64,000 nt of DNA. It comes from Dyadobacter sediminis. Lineage in GTDB: Bacteria > Bacteroidota > Bacteroidia > Cytophagales > Spirosomataceae. This document shows positions 6,059-15,378 of this stretch, piece after piece. A program made the translations under genes and the position numbers. The stretch's first letter is position 1. Each line of letters begins with the position of its first letter. The notes under the pieces were generated by a model. It was not told the DNA's origin. It did no database searches and was given only the letters and a program-made list of their open reading frames with translations. The DNA is taken from assembly GCF_005860765.1 (NCBI RefSeq), contig NZ_VCEI01000025.1, positions 992,001-1,056,000 of the forward strand. The letters are read 5' to 3'.

Positions 6059-8893
6059 CTATTTGGTCAGGTCAAATTTAAGGCCCATGTTGAATCTCGG
6101 ACGATAATATTCCGCCTGAACGGTTCTGGAAGAAATGCTCTGGTAATAGCGCAGCGGCTGGTTTGTCAGGTTGTTCGCTTCTGCAAAAAGCCGGAGGTTT
6201 TTGGTGATTTTGAAAGCGGCGTTTGCATCCAGAAAAAACTGTTTGTCATAATAAATATCATCAAAATCGCTTCCGCCCAGTGCATCCAGATAAGCAGCAG
6301 TATAGTTGGCTGAAACGCGAGCCGTAAAACGCTTGTCTTCCCAGGAAAGGGACGCATTGAACATGTGCGGTGCGGTTCCCGGCAGCGTTACGTTGGTGCG
6401 GGCTTCGCCGTCTTCATTGTAAACGCCGTCGGCAAATGATTTGGTAAAGGTATAATTGGCATAAATCCCGAAGTTTTTCAAAAAGCCGGGAAGGAAGTCC
6501 AGCTGACGCTGAAATGCCAGTTCAAAGCCGAATACATGCACGTTTTCACCGTTGCGCGACTGGAAAAAATCCCATTGTTCGCCGGCTGCTACCGGATTTG
6601 TGCTGCCCGGAAAATTGTTGGCAAAATCAACTGTGGTGTACTGCTGGTTCCGGTACGTGTAGATAAAGTTTTTCAGGTTTTTATAAAACACCCCGCCTGA
6701 AATCAGACCGACCGATTCAAAATAGTTTTCAGCCATGAAATCATAGTTCCACGAATAAGTAGCTTTCAGGTCCGGATTCCCTGCCCTGATTTCCTTGTCG
6801 CCCGGGATGGTGCTCAGGGTAGGGGCGAGGGCATAGTAATTGGGGCGTGCCAGTGCCGTAGTCGCCGCAGCTCTCAGGATAAAGTTTTCAGTAGCGTTGT
6901 ACTTGAAGGAAAGATTGGGCATTACGTTCAGGTAACTGTTTTTGACGGTACGCTGTCCGGTCAGTTCTTCTTCGTCCAGAATGACGTTTCCGGTATAATC
7001 AATGCCCGTATTTTCCAGCCTGGTACCGAGGATCATCGTCAGTTTGTCTGTAAAATCCTGGTCCCAACGCACGTAACCTGCTACAATGTTTTCATTTGCA
7101 TGGTAATTGACGCCAAGGTATTCACTCGGCACGGCTTCCGATTCAAATAGGGCGGTATTCGTAAGATTCAGTCCGCCCAGAAAACTTTTGCTGGCAAATA
7201 CGCCCGGAACGAGGTGCGATCCGGCCTGGAAATTGTTGCCGGCCCAGTTTACGGTTCCGGTGCTTCCCAGGTTACTGATCTGATCCTCATTCACAGGCGA
7301 ATATTCATAAAAAATGTTGTCGCGATCCTTGGTTTTCAGCCTCAGCCGGCCTCCGAGTCTCAATCGTCCTTTCCGGCCTTCAATTACAGAAAACGGGAAG
7401 CGCACATTTACTTTGGCTCCAAGTTCGGTTTCTTTGGTAAAATCATGATTTTCGGAAATCTCCTGAAGTCCCGATGCAAGCGGGTCAAAGTCTGTTGCTG
7501 TAAAAAGCGGCGCGCGGCTGTTGCCGTTGTAAATCAATGCATTTCCACCTTCACGGAAATTGATATAACGCTCGTTCGGACGGTCTTCACTGGCAGTAGA
7601 ATAACTTACACTCCAGTCCAGATCCACTTTCGGGCCCAGCAGATGATCGCCTTTCAGTGAATAGTTCTGTACGCGCTGGTCTTCCAGCCTGGCGCCGTTG
7701 TTGCGGCTGTTGGCGATCCCGCCTTTGGTTTGTCTTCCGATGCGGCCCTCAAAACCTGTAATCTGATTGTCGTCATTGTATACCGGTTCAATATTGTCCA
7801 TGCGCAACCGGTAGCGGTTTTCGCGGTCGTCGCGCCAGTTGTACATGGCATTGGCCGTTATGGTGCTGTTCTTGCCCAGCTTGAAATCAAACGCTGCCGA
7901 CAAACTTCTCCGGATCCTCTGGACATCATATTTCCTGATATCGCTTTCATTGATATAAACATTTCCGAAATCATCCTGTGCCCAGGAAGCTTCTACATCG
8001 TCGGAACCGTAATTGTTGTTGTTGTACGATCCGCTCAGAACCATTCCGATTTTACTTTGTGCAAAACGGTTGGCATATACAAATCCGCCGGTATACAGCG
8101 CTTTGCCGCGGATCGGGTTGAGGCCGCCGGAAAGCGTTCCTGAAAAACGCTGGCCATTCGGTGCCGATCGCGTGATCAGATTCACCGAACCGCCGATGGC
8201 ATCCGCATCCATATCCGACGTAAGCGTTTTGTTGACTTCAATCGTCGAGATCATATCCGACGGGATCAGGTCCATTTGCACACGGCGGTTATCGCCTTCC
8301 GCAGAAGGAATGCGGTCTCCGTTCATGGTGACGGAGTTAAGTTCCGGCGCAAGTCCGCGGATAATGATGTTTCTTGCCTCGCCCTGATCATTCTGCATCG
8401 TAACGCCTGAAACGCGCTTTAATGCGTCGCCAATGTTGGCATCCGGAAAACGTCCGACCTGATCTGAAGAAATGATGTTGCTGATATTTTCATTGTTGCG
8501 CTGCTGATTAAGCGCTCTGGCCTGTCCTTTGAGCCGGTCGCCCAGTACGACCACTTCTTTCATATCCAGACCGCCTTCCTGCATCACAAGAATCGCAGAA
8601 GCATTCTGGCCTGCCTGTACTGTTACATCCTGAAAATAGTTCTGATAGCCGATGTAAGTAGCTTCCAGTTTGTAAGTGCCGGGCGCTACGTTGAGAAACT
8701 CGAACTTGCCGTGCACATCCGAGATGGTATACTGGTTGCCGGGCGTGATTTTCAGCGTTGCGCCGGGAAGGGACAATTTCTGCGCATCCATAATGCTTCC
8801 GGTAATCAATCCTTTCTGGCCGAATGCTGAAATGCTCAACAGCAATGCAAGCAGCAGCGTCAACTGAGATTCTGGCAGTAAAACTTTTTTCAT
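6059..8893 (-). CDS. TonB-dependent receptor of the phytase locus
   Basis: The start is placed at 8893 (MKKVLLPESQLTLLLALLLSISAFGQ), which gives a clean signal peptide; an upstream in-frame ATG at 8953 would add 20 non-hydrophobic residues in front of it. The mature protein (about 944 residues in all) begins with a carboxypeptidase-regulatory-like domain (about residues 27-110), then a plug domain with IISSDQVGRFPDANIGDALKR and NIIIRGLAPEL, and a long beta-barrel ending near FDLTK. It should import a substrate across the outer membrane using TonB energy. The downstream phytase suggests phytate or its phosphorylated inositol products, but this is inferred from position. Confidence 0.92.
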   Translation of the reverse strand: MKKVLLPESQLTLLLALLLSISAFGQKGLITGSIMDAQKLSLPGATLKITPGNQYTISDVHGKFEFLNVAPGTYKLEATYIGYQNYFQDVTVQAGQNASAILVMQEGGLDMKEVVVLGDRLKGQARALNQQRNNENISNIISSDQVGRFPDANIGDALKRVSGVTMQNDQGEARNIIIRGLAPELNSVTMNGDRIPSAEGDNRRVQMDLIPSDMISTIEVNKTLTSDMDADAIGGSVNLITRSAPNGQRFSGTLSGGLNPIRGKALYTGGFVYANRFAQSKIGMVLSGSYNNNNYGSDDVEASWAQDDFGNVYINESDIRKYDVQRIRRSLSAAFDFKLGKNSTITANAMYNWRDDRENRYRLRMDNIEPVYNDDNQITGFEGRIGRQTKGGIANSRNNGARLEDQRVQNYSLKGDHLLGPKVDLDWSVSYSTASEDRPNERYINFREGGNALIYNGNSRAPLFTATDFDPLASGLQEISENHDFTKETELGAKVNVRFPFSVIEGRKGRLRLGGRLRLKTKDRDNIFYEYSPVNEDQISNLGSTGTVNWAGNNFQAGSHLVPGVFASKSFLGGLNLTNTALFESEAVPSEYLGVNYHANENIVAGYVRWDQDFTDKLTMILGTRLENTGIDYTGNVILDEEELTGQRTVKNSYLNVMPNLSFKYNATENFILRAAATTALARPNYYALAPTLSTIPGDKEIRAGNPDLKATYSWNYDFMAENYFESVGLISGGVFYKNLKNFIYTYRNQQYTTVDFANNFPGSTNPVAAGEQWDFFQSRNGENVHVFGFELAFQRQLDFLPGFLKNFGIYANYTFTKSFADGVYNEDGEARTNVTLPGTAPHMFNASLSWEDKRFTARVSANYTAAYLDALGGSDFDDIYYDKQFFLDANAAFKITKNLRLFAEANNLTNQPLRYYQSISSRTVQAEYYRPRFNMGLKFDLTK

Positions 8894-9046
8894 AACTTCT
8901 TTTTTGATTCGGCCACAAAGGTCTCCGCGAGGTATTACCATTGTGCTAACCAAATGTTATGAAATCGTTAAGGAAAGCTCGCAACGGATAAGAAGCGTTT
9001 TTCCGGGCAGTAGGAAAGGATTTAAAGAAATGAAGCCAACGGCTAT

Positions 9047-9895
9047 TTACCTGAATATGCCTGTGAATGCAACCATTCGTCCGGCTTCCGGAAAATGCTC
9101 GTGTCCGGTTTTCGTCTCAGGTCCGGCGTTTTTATCATTTGGCTCAAGTTGTTGCTGACCGTAATGAAGCAGGCTCCAGTTTCCGTCGAAATCTTCGACC
9201 AGCGCGCTCATGGTCTCCACCCAATCGCCCGAGTTCATGTATTTGATCCCGTTTATTTCACGGATTGCAGGATGATGGATATGCCCGCAGATCACGCCGT
9301 CACAATTTTTTGCCCTGGCCAGCTCGGTGAGTTTTTCTTCAAAATCGGTCATGTAATTGACCGCCATTTTTACCGAGTGCTTGATGCGCTGCGACAACGA
9401 ATAATAGGGTAGGCCGCGGTATTCCCGGTACCGGTTGTAAAATTTATTCAGCATCAGCAGAAACGTATACCCGATGTCGCCCAGATAGGCCAGCCATTTC
9501 AGGTGCGTTGTAACGGAATCAAAGACATCGCCGTGCGTGATGTAAAAGCGTTTGTCGCCGGAATGAAGAATGTAGTCTTTTCTGATCTGAAAGTGCTTTC
9601 CAAGTCGCAGCGGCACAACCTGATCCAGAAAATCGTCGTGGTTTCCGCGTATACAAATGACTTTGGTTTTATCTTTTTCGATCATTTTCAGCACCCTTTT
9701 GAAAAAGAGCGTGTGTTTTCTTTTCCAGCTACCGTATTTTTTCAGCTGCCATGCATCAATAATGTCACCGTTCAGGATGAGTTTTTTGCACGAATACCTT
9801 TTAAGGAAACTGGTCACTTCATCCGCCTTTGCAGCACTGGCGCCGAGGTGTAAATCGGAAATGATGATTGTTTGAAAACTTGTTGCATGTGTCAT
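9047..9895 (-). CDS. LpxH-like metallophosphoesterase (UDP-2,3-diacylglucosamine diphosphatase family)
   Basis: The 282-residue protein has the full calcineurin-like metal motif set: SDLHLG (about residues 13-18), NGDIID (about 42-47), RGNHDD (about 84-89), THGDVFD (about 119-125) and CGHIHHP (about 203-209). This arrangement is that of the LpxH/LpxH2 branch, which splits UDP-diacylglucosamine in lipid A synthesis. The C-terminal ~30 residues are polar and probably disordered. It lies 64 bp from ppk on the same strand. Which of the several LpxH-like paralogues in Bacteroidota it is cannot be decided here. Confidence 0.85.
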   Translation of the reverse strand: MTHATSFQTIIISDLHLGASAAKADEVTSFLKRYSCKKLILNGDIIDAWQLKKYGSWKRKHTLFFKRVLKMIEKDKTKVICIRGNHDDFLDQVVPLRLGKHFQIRKDYILHSGDKRFYITHGDVFDSVTTHLKWLAYLGDIGYTFLLMLNKFYNRYREYRGLPYYSLSQRIKHSVKMAVNYMTDFEEKLTELARAKNCDGVICGHIHHPAIREINGIKYMNSGDWVETMSALVEDFDGNWSLLHYGQQQLEPNDKNAGPETKTGHEHFPEAGRMVAFTGIFR

Positions 9896-9959
9896 GCTAC
9901 AAATATTCTCATTTTATATTACCAGGATATGACGCACACATTATCAGATAGTTAACTTT

Positions 9960-11978
9960 TCAGCTATGCATTTCCGATAAAAGCTTGTAAATGGCTTCCT
10001 GCGACCGGATTCCGTCCGGGGAAACTTTCAGCGGAACATTTTTCAGGTCTTTGTCGATGCGAACGGCCTGCAGCGTATCTTCCCACTGGATGGAAATGAT
10101 CTGCATGATCTCTTTTTTGAGTGTTTCATCATAAACCGGGAAGCTGACTTCAATGCGTTTGTAGATATTGCGGTTCATCCAGTCCGCCGAACCCATGTAC
10201 ACTTCATGATCGCCGCCGTTGGTGAAGATGAAAATACGTCCGTGTTCCAGAAAACGGTCCACAATCCGCTTTACCGTAATGTTTTCACTCTGGCCGGCAA
10301 TGCCCGGTACCAGCCGGCATATGCTTCGGACAATCAGGTTGATTTTTACGCCGGCGTTGGACGCTTCATAAAGTCTGTTGATCAATACTTCTTCTTCCAG
10401 ATTGTTGAGTTTGATGGTTACCCCGCTTTCCAGTCCGTTTTTGGAATTGACAATTTCGCGGTCCAGCAACTGAAGGAATCTGTTCTGAAGGTTAAACTGT
10501 GCGACAAGCAGATGTTGAAACGAAAGTTTGTCCGTAATTTCCGGCCTCTTCTTTTTACTTAAAAACCGAAATAGCTTTTTCACTTCTTTCAGCATCGGCT
10601 GGTGGGCCGTCAGTAAAATGTGATCCGTATAAAACCGGGCAGTGCCTTCGTTCAGGTTGCCCGTCGCAAGCAGGCCGAGCAGCGGAAACCGGTCATGTCT
10701 TCTTTTCACCAGTGCAAGCTTTGCATGTACCTTTATGGAGTTGACGCTGTGAACGATCCTGACGCCCGCCGCTTTCATTTTCTTTGACCAGCGAATGTTG
10801 TTGGCTTCGTCAAACCGGGCTTTCAGCTCCACAAGGACTACGACCTTTTTGCCGTTTTTGGCCGCACTGATCAGCGCAAGCGCTATTTTGGAATCATGCG
10901 CCACGCGGTACATGGTCGTATACACTTCCTCCACTTCCGGATCAATGGCGGCTTCGTTGAAAAACCTTAATATGGTATCGTAAGTCTGATAAGGCGCATG
11001 CACCATCAGATCCTGCCTCGCCATGGTGTCAAATAAAGTTGTATACTGATCCATTCCGCCCATTTTGCGGATCATTGGCCATTCCGGGTACGCATGCAGC
11101 TGATTTTTAACGGGCAATGAAGCAAGGTCTTTCGAGTTATGGTATTTTCCGCCCTGCAGTACGGATGCATGTTTCAGTTCAAATATGTCAATGATGGTTT
11201 CCAGATGATGCGGCGGCAAACCGGGTTCATACAAGAAGCGGGTGGGCAGTCCGTATTTTCGCTTGCGCAACTGCCTTTCCAGGATTTCCGTCATATCCGG
11301 ACCTTCATCGTCCAGCAAATCCAGTTCGGCATCCCGGTTTACCTTTATATTATACGATTCAATGTGCGTGGCTTTTGGAAAAAGGCTTTTTAGATTTTGT
11401 TTGATAATTTCATCCAGAAAAATGACATAATCTTTACCGTCACACCGGAATTTTACAAAGCGGTCCAGATGGTCAGTCGGAATATTGACTACGGCCAGAT
11501 GTTCCTGCTCTTCCTCGTTTTTGTAAATGACAAGAATATAAAGCATATCATTTTCCAGAAAAAAGGACGTTTTTTCTTTCAGCAAAACGGGCTGTAAGAG
11601 TCCGGCAGCCTGACAAAAGAAATACGCTGTTGTTTGAGCAAAAAGAGTTTCAGGGATTTTTTCCTGGTAACAGAAATGGATGCCGGCCTGGCGCAGTTCA
11701 GGAATAACAGATTCGTTTAACGTTTTTCCAAACCGGTTTTGCTGACTGTGGATAATCTCCGTTGCCTGGTCGTAAATTTTGTTTTCCGAATCCTGCTGCT
11801 TGTTCCGCAGCATCACAGGCATGCGTACCCGGTAAAATTCATCCAGATTTGATGAAAAAATAGACAGAAACTTGATCCTTTCCATCAGCGGTACCATTTC
11901 GTTTGATGCTTCCATCAAAACGCGCTCATTAAAGGAAAGCCAGCTCAGGTCACGGTTGAAATAAGTATATTTTTTCAT
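9960..11978 (-). CDS. ppk1: polyphosphate kinase 1
   Basis: The 672-residue product begins YFNRDLSWLSFNERVL, the conserved Ppk1 N-terminal motif, and spans the usual N, head, C1 and C2 domains at normal length. The active-site histidine region is HSVNSIKVHAKLALVKRR (about residues 410-427), followed by LATGNLNEGTARFYTDH and, in the C2 domain, RFLEHGRIFIF. Ppk1 reversibly makes polyphosphate from ATP. It lies upstream of the LpxH-like gene on the same strand and near the phytase locus, which hints at, but does not prove, co-ordinated phosphate acquisition and storage. Confidence 0.97.
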   Translation of the reverse strand: MKKYTYFNRDLSWLSFNERVLMEASNEMVPLMERIKFLSIFSSNLDEFYRVRMPVMLRNKQQDSENKIYDQATEIIHSQQNRFGKTLNESVIPELRQAGIHFCYQEKIPETLFAQTTAYFFCQAAGLLQPVLLKEKTSFFLENDMLYILVIYKNEEEQEHLAVVNIPTDHLDRFVKFRCDGKDYVIFLDEIIKQNLKSLFPKATHIESYNIKVNRDAELDLLDDEGPDMTEILERQLRKRKYGLPTRFLYEPGLPPHHLETIIDIFELKHASVLQGGKYHNSKDLASLPVKNQLHAYPEWPMIRKMGGMDQYTTLFDTMARQDLMVHAPYQTYDTILRFFNEAAIDPEVEEVYTTMYRVAHDSKIALALISAAKNGKKVVVLVELKARFDEANNIRWSKKMKAAGVRIVHSVNSIKVHAKLALVKRRHDRFPLLGLLATGNLNEGTARFYTDHILLTAHQPMLKEVKKLFRFLSKKKRPEITDKLSFQHLLVAQFNLQNRFLQLLDREIVNSKNGLESGVTIKLNNLEEEVLINRLYEASNAGVKINLIVRSICRLVPGIAGQSENITVKRIVDRFLEHGRIFIFTNGGDHEVYMGSADWMNRNIYKRIEVSFPVYDETLKKEIMQIISIQWEDTLQAVRIDKDLKNVPLKVSPDGIRSQEAIYKLLSEMHS

Positions 11979-12195
11979 CAGAGATAATTGGTTTGATCAG
12001 CAATTCGGATTCATAAAAAGGATAGATGCGGAATGGAAGGGATTTTATTTCAGGTATACGGCAATTTTTTCTGCTTGCCGGTTTACTTTTTAATTATCTG
12101 TTCATCCGATGTCAGTTCAATTAAAAAATCAGGGAAGTAACATTGCCTTACAAAATGTATATTCCTAACCCGATATGGATCAGATGATAATGAGT

Positions 12196-12233
12196 AAGCA
12201 TTTCCCGGTAAAAATCGCGCCAGAGAAATGCTT
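12196..12233. repeat. hairpin downstream of a small membrane ORF
   Basis: AAGCATTTC (12196-12204) pairs perfectly with GAAATGCTT (12225-12233) around a 20-base loop. It follows the small minus-strand frame ending at 12254 and precedes ppk1. No U-tract follows on either strand. Confidence 0.35.
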
Positions 12234-12253
12234 GCGGATGAGAGTCAGGATGA

Positions 12254-12364
12254 TCAGGGAAAAAACAGCCTGCTTCCGGATTGTATCTTTATCCATTCCA
12301 GAAGCCAGTGAACTATGATGCCGGCTAGAATCAGCAGTGAAAGCCGCTTTGCATTTCTTTTCAT
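12254..12364 (-). CDS. possible 36-residue single-pass membrane protein
   Basis: A short frame with a strongly basic start (MKRNAKR) followed by one hydrophobic helix (LSLLILAGIIVHWLL) and a polar tail (EWIKIQSGSRLFFP) lies in an otherwise empty 450-bp gap between ppk1 and the 100-residue gene. Positive-inside topology fits an inner-membrane micropeptide. There is no homology that I recognise, and frames of this length can occur by chance. Confidence 0.35.
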   Translation of the reverse strand: MKRNAKRLSLLILAGIIVHWLLEWIKIQSGSRLFFP

Positions 12365-12426
12365 GAATGGCCAGGTTTTTGGTAGGAAAGTGTATGCTAT
12401 TTTACTGCATTGTTTACAGTAAAGAT

Positions 12427-12729
12427 TCAGGATACGAGCGCCAGGCCGCAGAGTTGTTTGTATTCCTTAATGGCTTTTCTGACTTGTTTTTCGGTTATGC
12501 CGCTGTACTGATATTGCAGTATGCTGCACTGATCGGCATCGAGCCTTTTCAGCTTCCAGAACTGGGGATGTGTTTCGGTAATGGGAAGGTGAAATTCATT
12601 TTCCCGGGGATCTTTGATCAATACTTCGATTCGGATTCCGCTTTTTGTAAAATCCGGTTTATCCTCCTCACTTACAATGACTTTGGCTTCACGTCCCGCT
12701 GCCAGGCTATATACTTTTTCCAGTTTCAT
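12427..12729 (-). CDS. conserved-looking hypothetical protein
   Basis: A 100-residue cytosolic protein with no signal peptide. It starts MKLEKVYSLAAGREAKVIVSEE, has a strand-rich first half (IRIEVLIKD, EFHLPI), and ends in a helical, lysine-rich part (ITEKQVRKAIKEYKQL). I do not recognise a domain. A plus-strand frame covers the same bases but lacks protein-like features. Confidence 0.6.
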   Translation of the reverse strand: MKLEKVYSLAAGREAKVIVSEEDKPDFTKSGIRIEVLIKDPRENEFHLPITETHPQFWKLKRLDADQCSILQYQYSGITEKQVRKAIKEYKQLCGLALVS

Positions 12730-12825
12730 TTCGGATCTTTTACTTCAAAACACAAATTTATACAATGAAATGAACGCGGCCAGGGGCTTAACAATATGAT
12801 AATTTTGGGCATTCTTTTTCCATGT

Positions 12826-12915
12826 ATGAACTCCTTAAAAGCCAGTATGATAAAAGGATTGTTTGCTGTCCTGTTTTTTGTTGCGGGCTGGATTTTCGGA
12901 ATTAATATTTTTTAA
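12826..12915 (+). CDS. possible 29-residue membrane peptide
   Basis: The frame MNSLKASMIKGLFAVLFFVAG... ends WIFGINIF and has one hydrophobic helix after a short basic start. It finishes about 27 bp before the TPP aptamer. Its only support is the membrane-helix composition and the clean start and stop, so it is tentative. Confidence 0.3.
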   Translation: MNSLKASMIKGLFAVLFFVAGWIFGINIF

Positions 12916-12941
12916 AATCCGGTTTTAGGAATAGCTTTACA

Positions 12942-13023
12942 GCAACTTTAGGGGTGTCCCGAATGCGGACTGAGATAATACCCTTTGAACCTGATGCAGC
13001 CAGTACTGCCGGTAGGGAAAAGT
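12942..13023 (+). ncRNA. TPP riboswitch aptamer (THI element)
   Basis: The conserved TPP core is present in order: GGGGTG at 12951, the GTCC/GGAC stem, ACTGAGA at 12969-12975, ACCC, TGAACCTGAT at 12986-12995, and the closing GCCGGTAGGGAAA at 13008-13020. It precedes thiS by about 80 bp and the whole thi operon. TPP binding lowers thiamine-gene expression in this class. A hairpin covering the thiS start codon (13066-13105) is the likely expression platform. Confidence 0.94.
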
Positions 13024-13065
13024 AAAAGGTACGTTCACGGTATCTTTATCAATCTTTCACAAGGT

Positions 13066-13105
13066 CCATTCCTGAAGTTTTTTTATAAAAATTTATTCAG
13101 AATGG
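13066..13105 (+). promoter_or_regulatory. thiS start-codon sequestering hairpin (riboswitch expression platform)
   Basis: CCATTCCTGAA (13066-13076) pairs with TTCAGAATGG (13096-13105) with one bulged C, and the second arm contains the thiS ATG at 13102-13104. The bases GTCCATTC (13064-13071) can instead pair with GAATGCGGAC (12961-12970) inside the aptamer, with a two-base bulge. This gives a simple switch: without TPP the aptamer strand captures the hairpin arm and frees the start; with TPP the hairpin forms. Confidence 0.55.
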
Positions 13106-13305
13106 AAATCAGCATCAATCAGCAGCGTACGGAAATTCCCGAGCATTTTTCAGTCGAAGAACTTTTGAACAGGCTGTCCGCAGGTTCTGCTTCCGGCATG
13201 GCCGTTGCCATCAATCAAGCCATTATACCCAGAAAGCAATGGCCCGTTCACATGCTCCGTCCGGACGATAAAATCATTCTGATCAAGGCTACACAAGGCG
13301 GGTAA
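13102..13305 (+). CDS. thiS: ThiS, sulfur carrier protein
   Basis: The ATG at 13102 gives a 67-residue ubiquitin-like protein ending in the obligatory Gly-Gly (IKATQGG). The upstream in-frame start at 12985 lies inside the riboswitch and is not credible. The ThiS C-terminus is adenylated and then thiocarboxylated, and donates sulfur to ThiG for thiazole formation. The adenylating enzyme ThiF is not encoded in this operon. It is the first gene after the TPP riboswitch. Confidence 0.93.
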   Translation: MEISINQQRTEIPEHFSVEELLNRLSAGSASGMAVAINQAIIPRKQWPVHMLRPDDKIILIKATQGG

Positions 13306-13361
13306 ACCAAAAAGGAATTGCCGGAAATCAGAAAAATTATCGAAACGAAACAGCATGTGAA

Positions 13362-13979
13362 ATGAAGCTGATCATCATAACCGGTCCGGAATTTATTCCG
13401 GATGAAGCCAGGATTATCAATCATCTTTTTTATAAAGGAATGGCCTGTTTGCATCTCCGCAAACCGGAAAGCAGCGAAGCGGAATTCAGTGCATTGCTGG
13501 AACAGATTGATCCCGGTTTTCTTGATAAAACAGCCATTCACCAACACCATCATCTGGCCGGAAAGTTCGGAATCAATAGGCTGCATTTTACAGAACAAAA
13601 CCGGATACGGACTTCGCCGGAACAGCTTGAATTGTTTGTTGAAAAAAAATATGTACTGAGTACTTCGGTTCATCAGGTGAACGACATCGGTAAGCTTTCC
13701 CTGCATTTCAGCTACACCTTTTTCGGGCCGGTATTTGACAGTATTTCAAAAAAGGGCTATCATACTTCATTGCCTGAAGCCTTTTATATTGATAAAGAGT
13801 TAAAGAAAATTCCCGTGATCGGGCTGGGCGGAATTGCAGCAGCAAACCTTGAAAAAGCAAAAGAAATGAATCTGGACGGCGTAGCGGTTTCAGGCGCTTT
13901 ATGGCAGAATCCTGCGCATGCAGCAGAAAATTTCACAGGCCTGCAAAACGGAATAAAACAGCTAAGCAAAATTAATTAA
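13362..13979 (+). CDS. tenI: TenI/ThiE-like protein (probable thiazole tautomerase)
   Basis: This 205-residue TIM barrel resembles ThiE but is divergent: HLRKPES near residue 31, VIGLGGI (about 149-155) and DGVAVSGALW (about 168-177) match the phosphate-binding end of the family. The metal and pyrophosphate residues around KLIINDY in true ThiE (present in the next gene) are replaced here by KTAIHQHHHLAGKFG. That pattern fits TenI, which tautomerises the thiazole phosphate carboxylate. A second ThiE-type gene follows, supporting division of labour. The gap after thiS is 56 bp. Confidence 0.75.
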   Translation: MKLIIITGPEFIPDEARIINHLFYKGMACLHLRKPESSEAEFSALLEQIDPGFLDKTAIHQHHHLAGKFGINRLHFTEQNRIRTSPEQLELFVEKKYVLSTSVHQVNDIGKLSLHFSYTFFGPVFDSISKKGYHTSLPEAFYIDKELKKIPVIGLGGIAAANLEKAKEMNLDGVAVSGALWQNPAHAAENFTGLQNGIKQLSKIN

Positions 13980-13990
13980 CAGCCTGAAAA

Positions 13991-14614
13991 ATGATCGACA
14001 AACTGCAATTCATTTCCAGTGAAAGCAACGGCATAACGCATATTGAAAGCATTCAGAATGCGCTGGACGCCGGCTGCAAATGGATACAGCTGCGTATTAA
14101 AAACCAGTCTCCGGAAGTGATTTTACAAATCGCTTGTGAAGCTGAAAACCTTTGTAGACGCTATCAGGCCAAACTGATCATCAATGACTATGCGTCCGTT
14201 GCCAAAGCCGTAAATGCTTACGGCTTGCACCTGGGCCTGAACGACATGCCGATCGCAGCTGCAAGAAAAATCACAGGAAACAACATGCTCATCGGCGGCA
14301 CGGCCAATACGTCCGACGACATCTTGAACCGGATAAAAGAAGGGGCGGATTATGTGGGCCTGGGCCCGTTCCGTTTTACTTCGACCAAACAGAATCTCAG
14401 TCCGGTTCTGGGTCTGGAAGGGTATAAAAGCCGGATGGAAATGCTCAGGCAGCTTGGCTGTTCCGTGCCTGTTATTGCGATCGGCGGTATTACTGCGGAA
14501 GATATTCCGGAAATACTGGAAACGGGCATTTACGGCGTGGCCATGTCGGGCGCCATCCAGTTTGCCGAAAACAAGAAAGATCTGATCAGTACAATAAATA
14601 ACTTACTATGTTGA
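13991..14614 (+). CDS. thiE: ThiE, thiamine-phosphate synthase
   Basis: The 207-residue TIM barrel has the substrate and metal motifs WIQLRIKNQ (about residues 31-39), [11 protein letters not shown] (about 61-71), [10 protein letters not shown] (about 77-86), [19 protein letters not shown] (about 120-132) and AIGGIT (about 161-166). These match genuine ThiE, which joins the thiazole phosphate and the pyrimidine diphosphate. It overlaps thiG by 7 bp, so the two are probably translationally coupled. Confidence 0.9.
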   Translation: MIDKLQFISSESNGITHIESIQNALDAGCKWIQLRIKNQSPEVILQIACEAENLCRRYQAKLIINDYASVAKAVNAYGLHLGLNDMPIAAARKITGNNMLIGGTANTSDDILNRIKEGADYVGLGPFRFTSTKQNLSPVLGLEGYKSRMEMLRQLGCSVPVIAIGGITAEDIPEILETGIYGVAMSGAIQFAENKKDLISTINNLLC

Positions 14615-15378
14615 AAATAGCGGACAAGGAATTTTCGTCCCGTCTTTTTACCGGAACCGGAAAGTTCAGTTCATTGCCGTTGATGCAGGAAGCATTGTTT
14701 GCTTCGGAATCCGAACTGGTTACGGTTGCATTGCGGCGGGTGGATTTAAGCAATCAGAAGGAGGATTTACTGGCATACCTCAAACATCCGAAAATGAATT
14801 TACTGCCCAATACTTCCGGCGTACGAACGGCGAAAGAAGCTGTTTTCGCGGCACAGCTTGCAAGGGAAGCACTGGAAACGAACTGGCTGAAGCTGGAAAT
14901 CCATCCGGACCCTAAATACCTCATGCCCGATGCGGTTGAAACCTTGCTGGCCACCGAAGAACTGGCCAAGGCAGGTTTTATCATTTTGCCTTACATCCAT
15001 GCGGACCCCGTTTTATGCAAGCGACTTGAAAATGCAGGAGCTGCTGCGGTAATGCCGCTGGGTTCTCCGATCGGCAGCAACAAAGGGCTGAAAACCATTG
15101 ATTTCCTGGAAATCATTATCGAACAAAGCAACATTCCGGTCATTGTCGATGCCGGAATCGGTTCGCCTTCGGATGCTGCCCGAGCCATGGAAATCGGTGC
15201 GGATGCCGTGCTGGTGAATACGGCCATTGCTGTTTCCGAAAACCCGGTGCAAATGGCAGTTGCTTTTAAAATGGCCGTGGAAGCAGGCAGAATGGCCTTT
15301 ACCGCCCGACTTGCCAGACAAGAAACTTATGCTGTTGCCAGCAGTCCCCTAACCGCCTTTCTGGATGAAGAATTTTAA
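14608..15378 (+). CDS. thiG: ThiG, thiazole synthase
   Basis: The 256-residue protein begins [19 protein letters not shown], the standard ThiG opening, and contains the Schiff-base lysine region [16 protein letters not shown] (about residues 92-107), plus [12 protein letters not shown] and [12 protein letters not shown]. It condenses deoxyxylulose phosphate, dehydroglycine and ThiS thiocarboxylate into the thiazole ring. It overlaps both neighbours (thiE by 7 bp and thiH by 14 bp), showing a tightly packed operon. Confidence 0.97.
   Translation: MLKIADKEFSSRLFTGTGKFSSLPLMQEALFASESELVTVALRRVDLSNQKEDLLAYLKHPKMNLLPNTSGVRTAKEAVFAAQLAREALETNWLKLEIHPDPKYLMPDAVETLLATEELAKAGFIILPYIHADPVLCKRLENAGAAAVMPLGSPIGSNKGLKTIDFLEIIIEQSNIPVIVDAGIGSPSDAARAMEIGADAVLVNTAIAVSENPVQMAVAFKMAVEAGRMAFTARLARQETYAVASSPLTAFLDEEF

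Noticed and set aside
8894..8953. Upstream start for the phytase-locus receptor
   Set aside because: It would put charged residues before the signal peptide; the ATG at 8893 gives a normal one.
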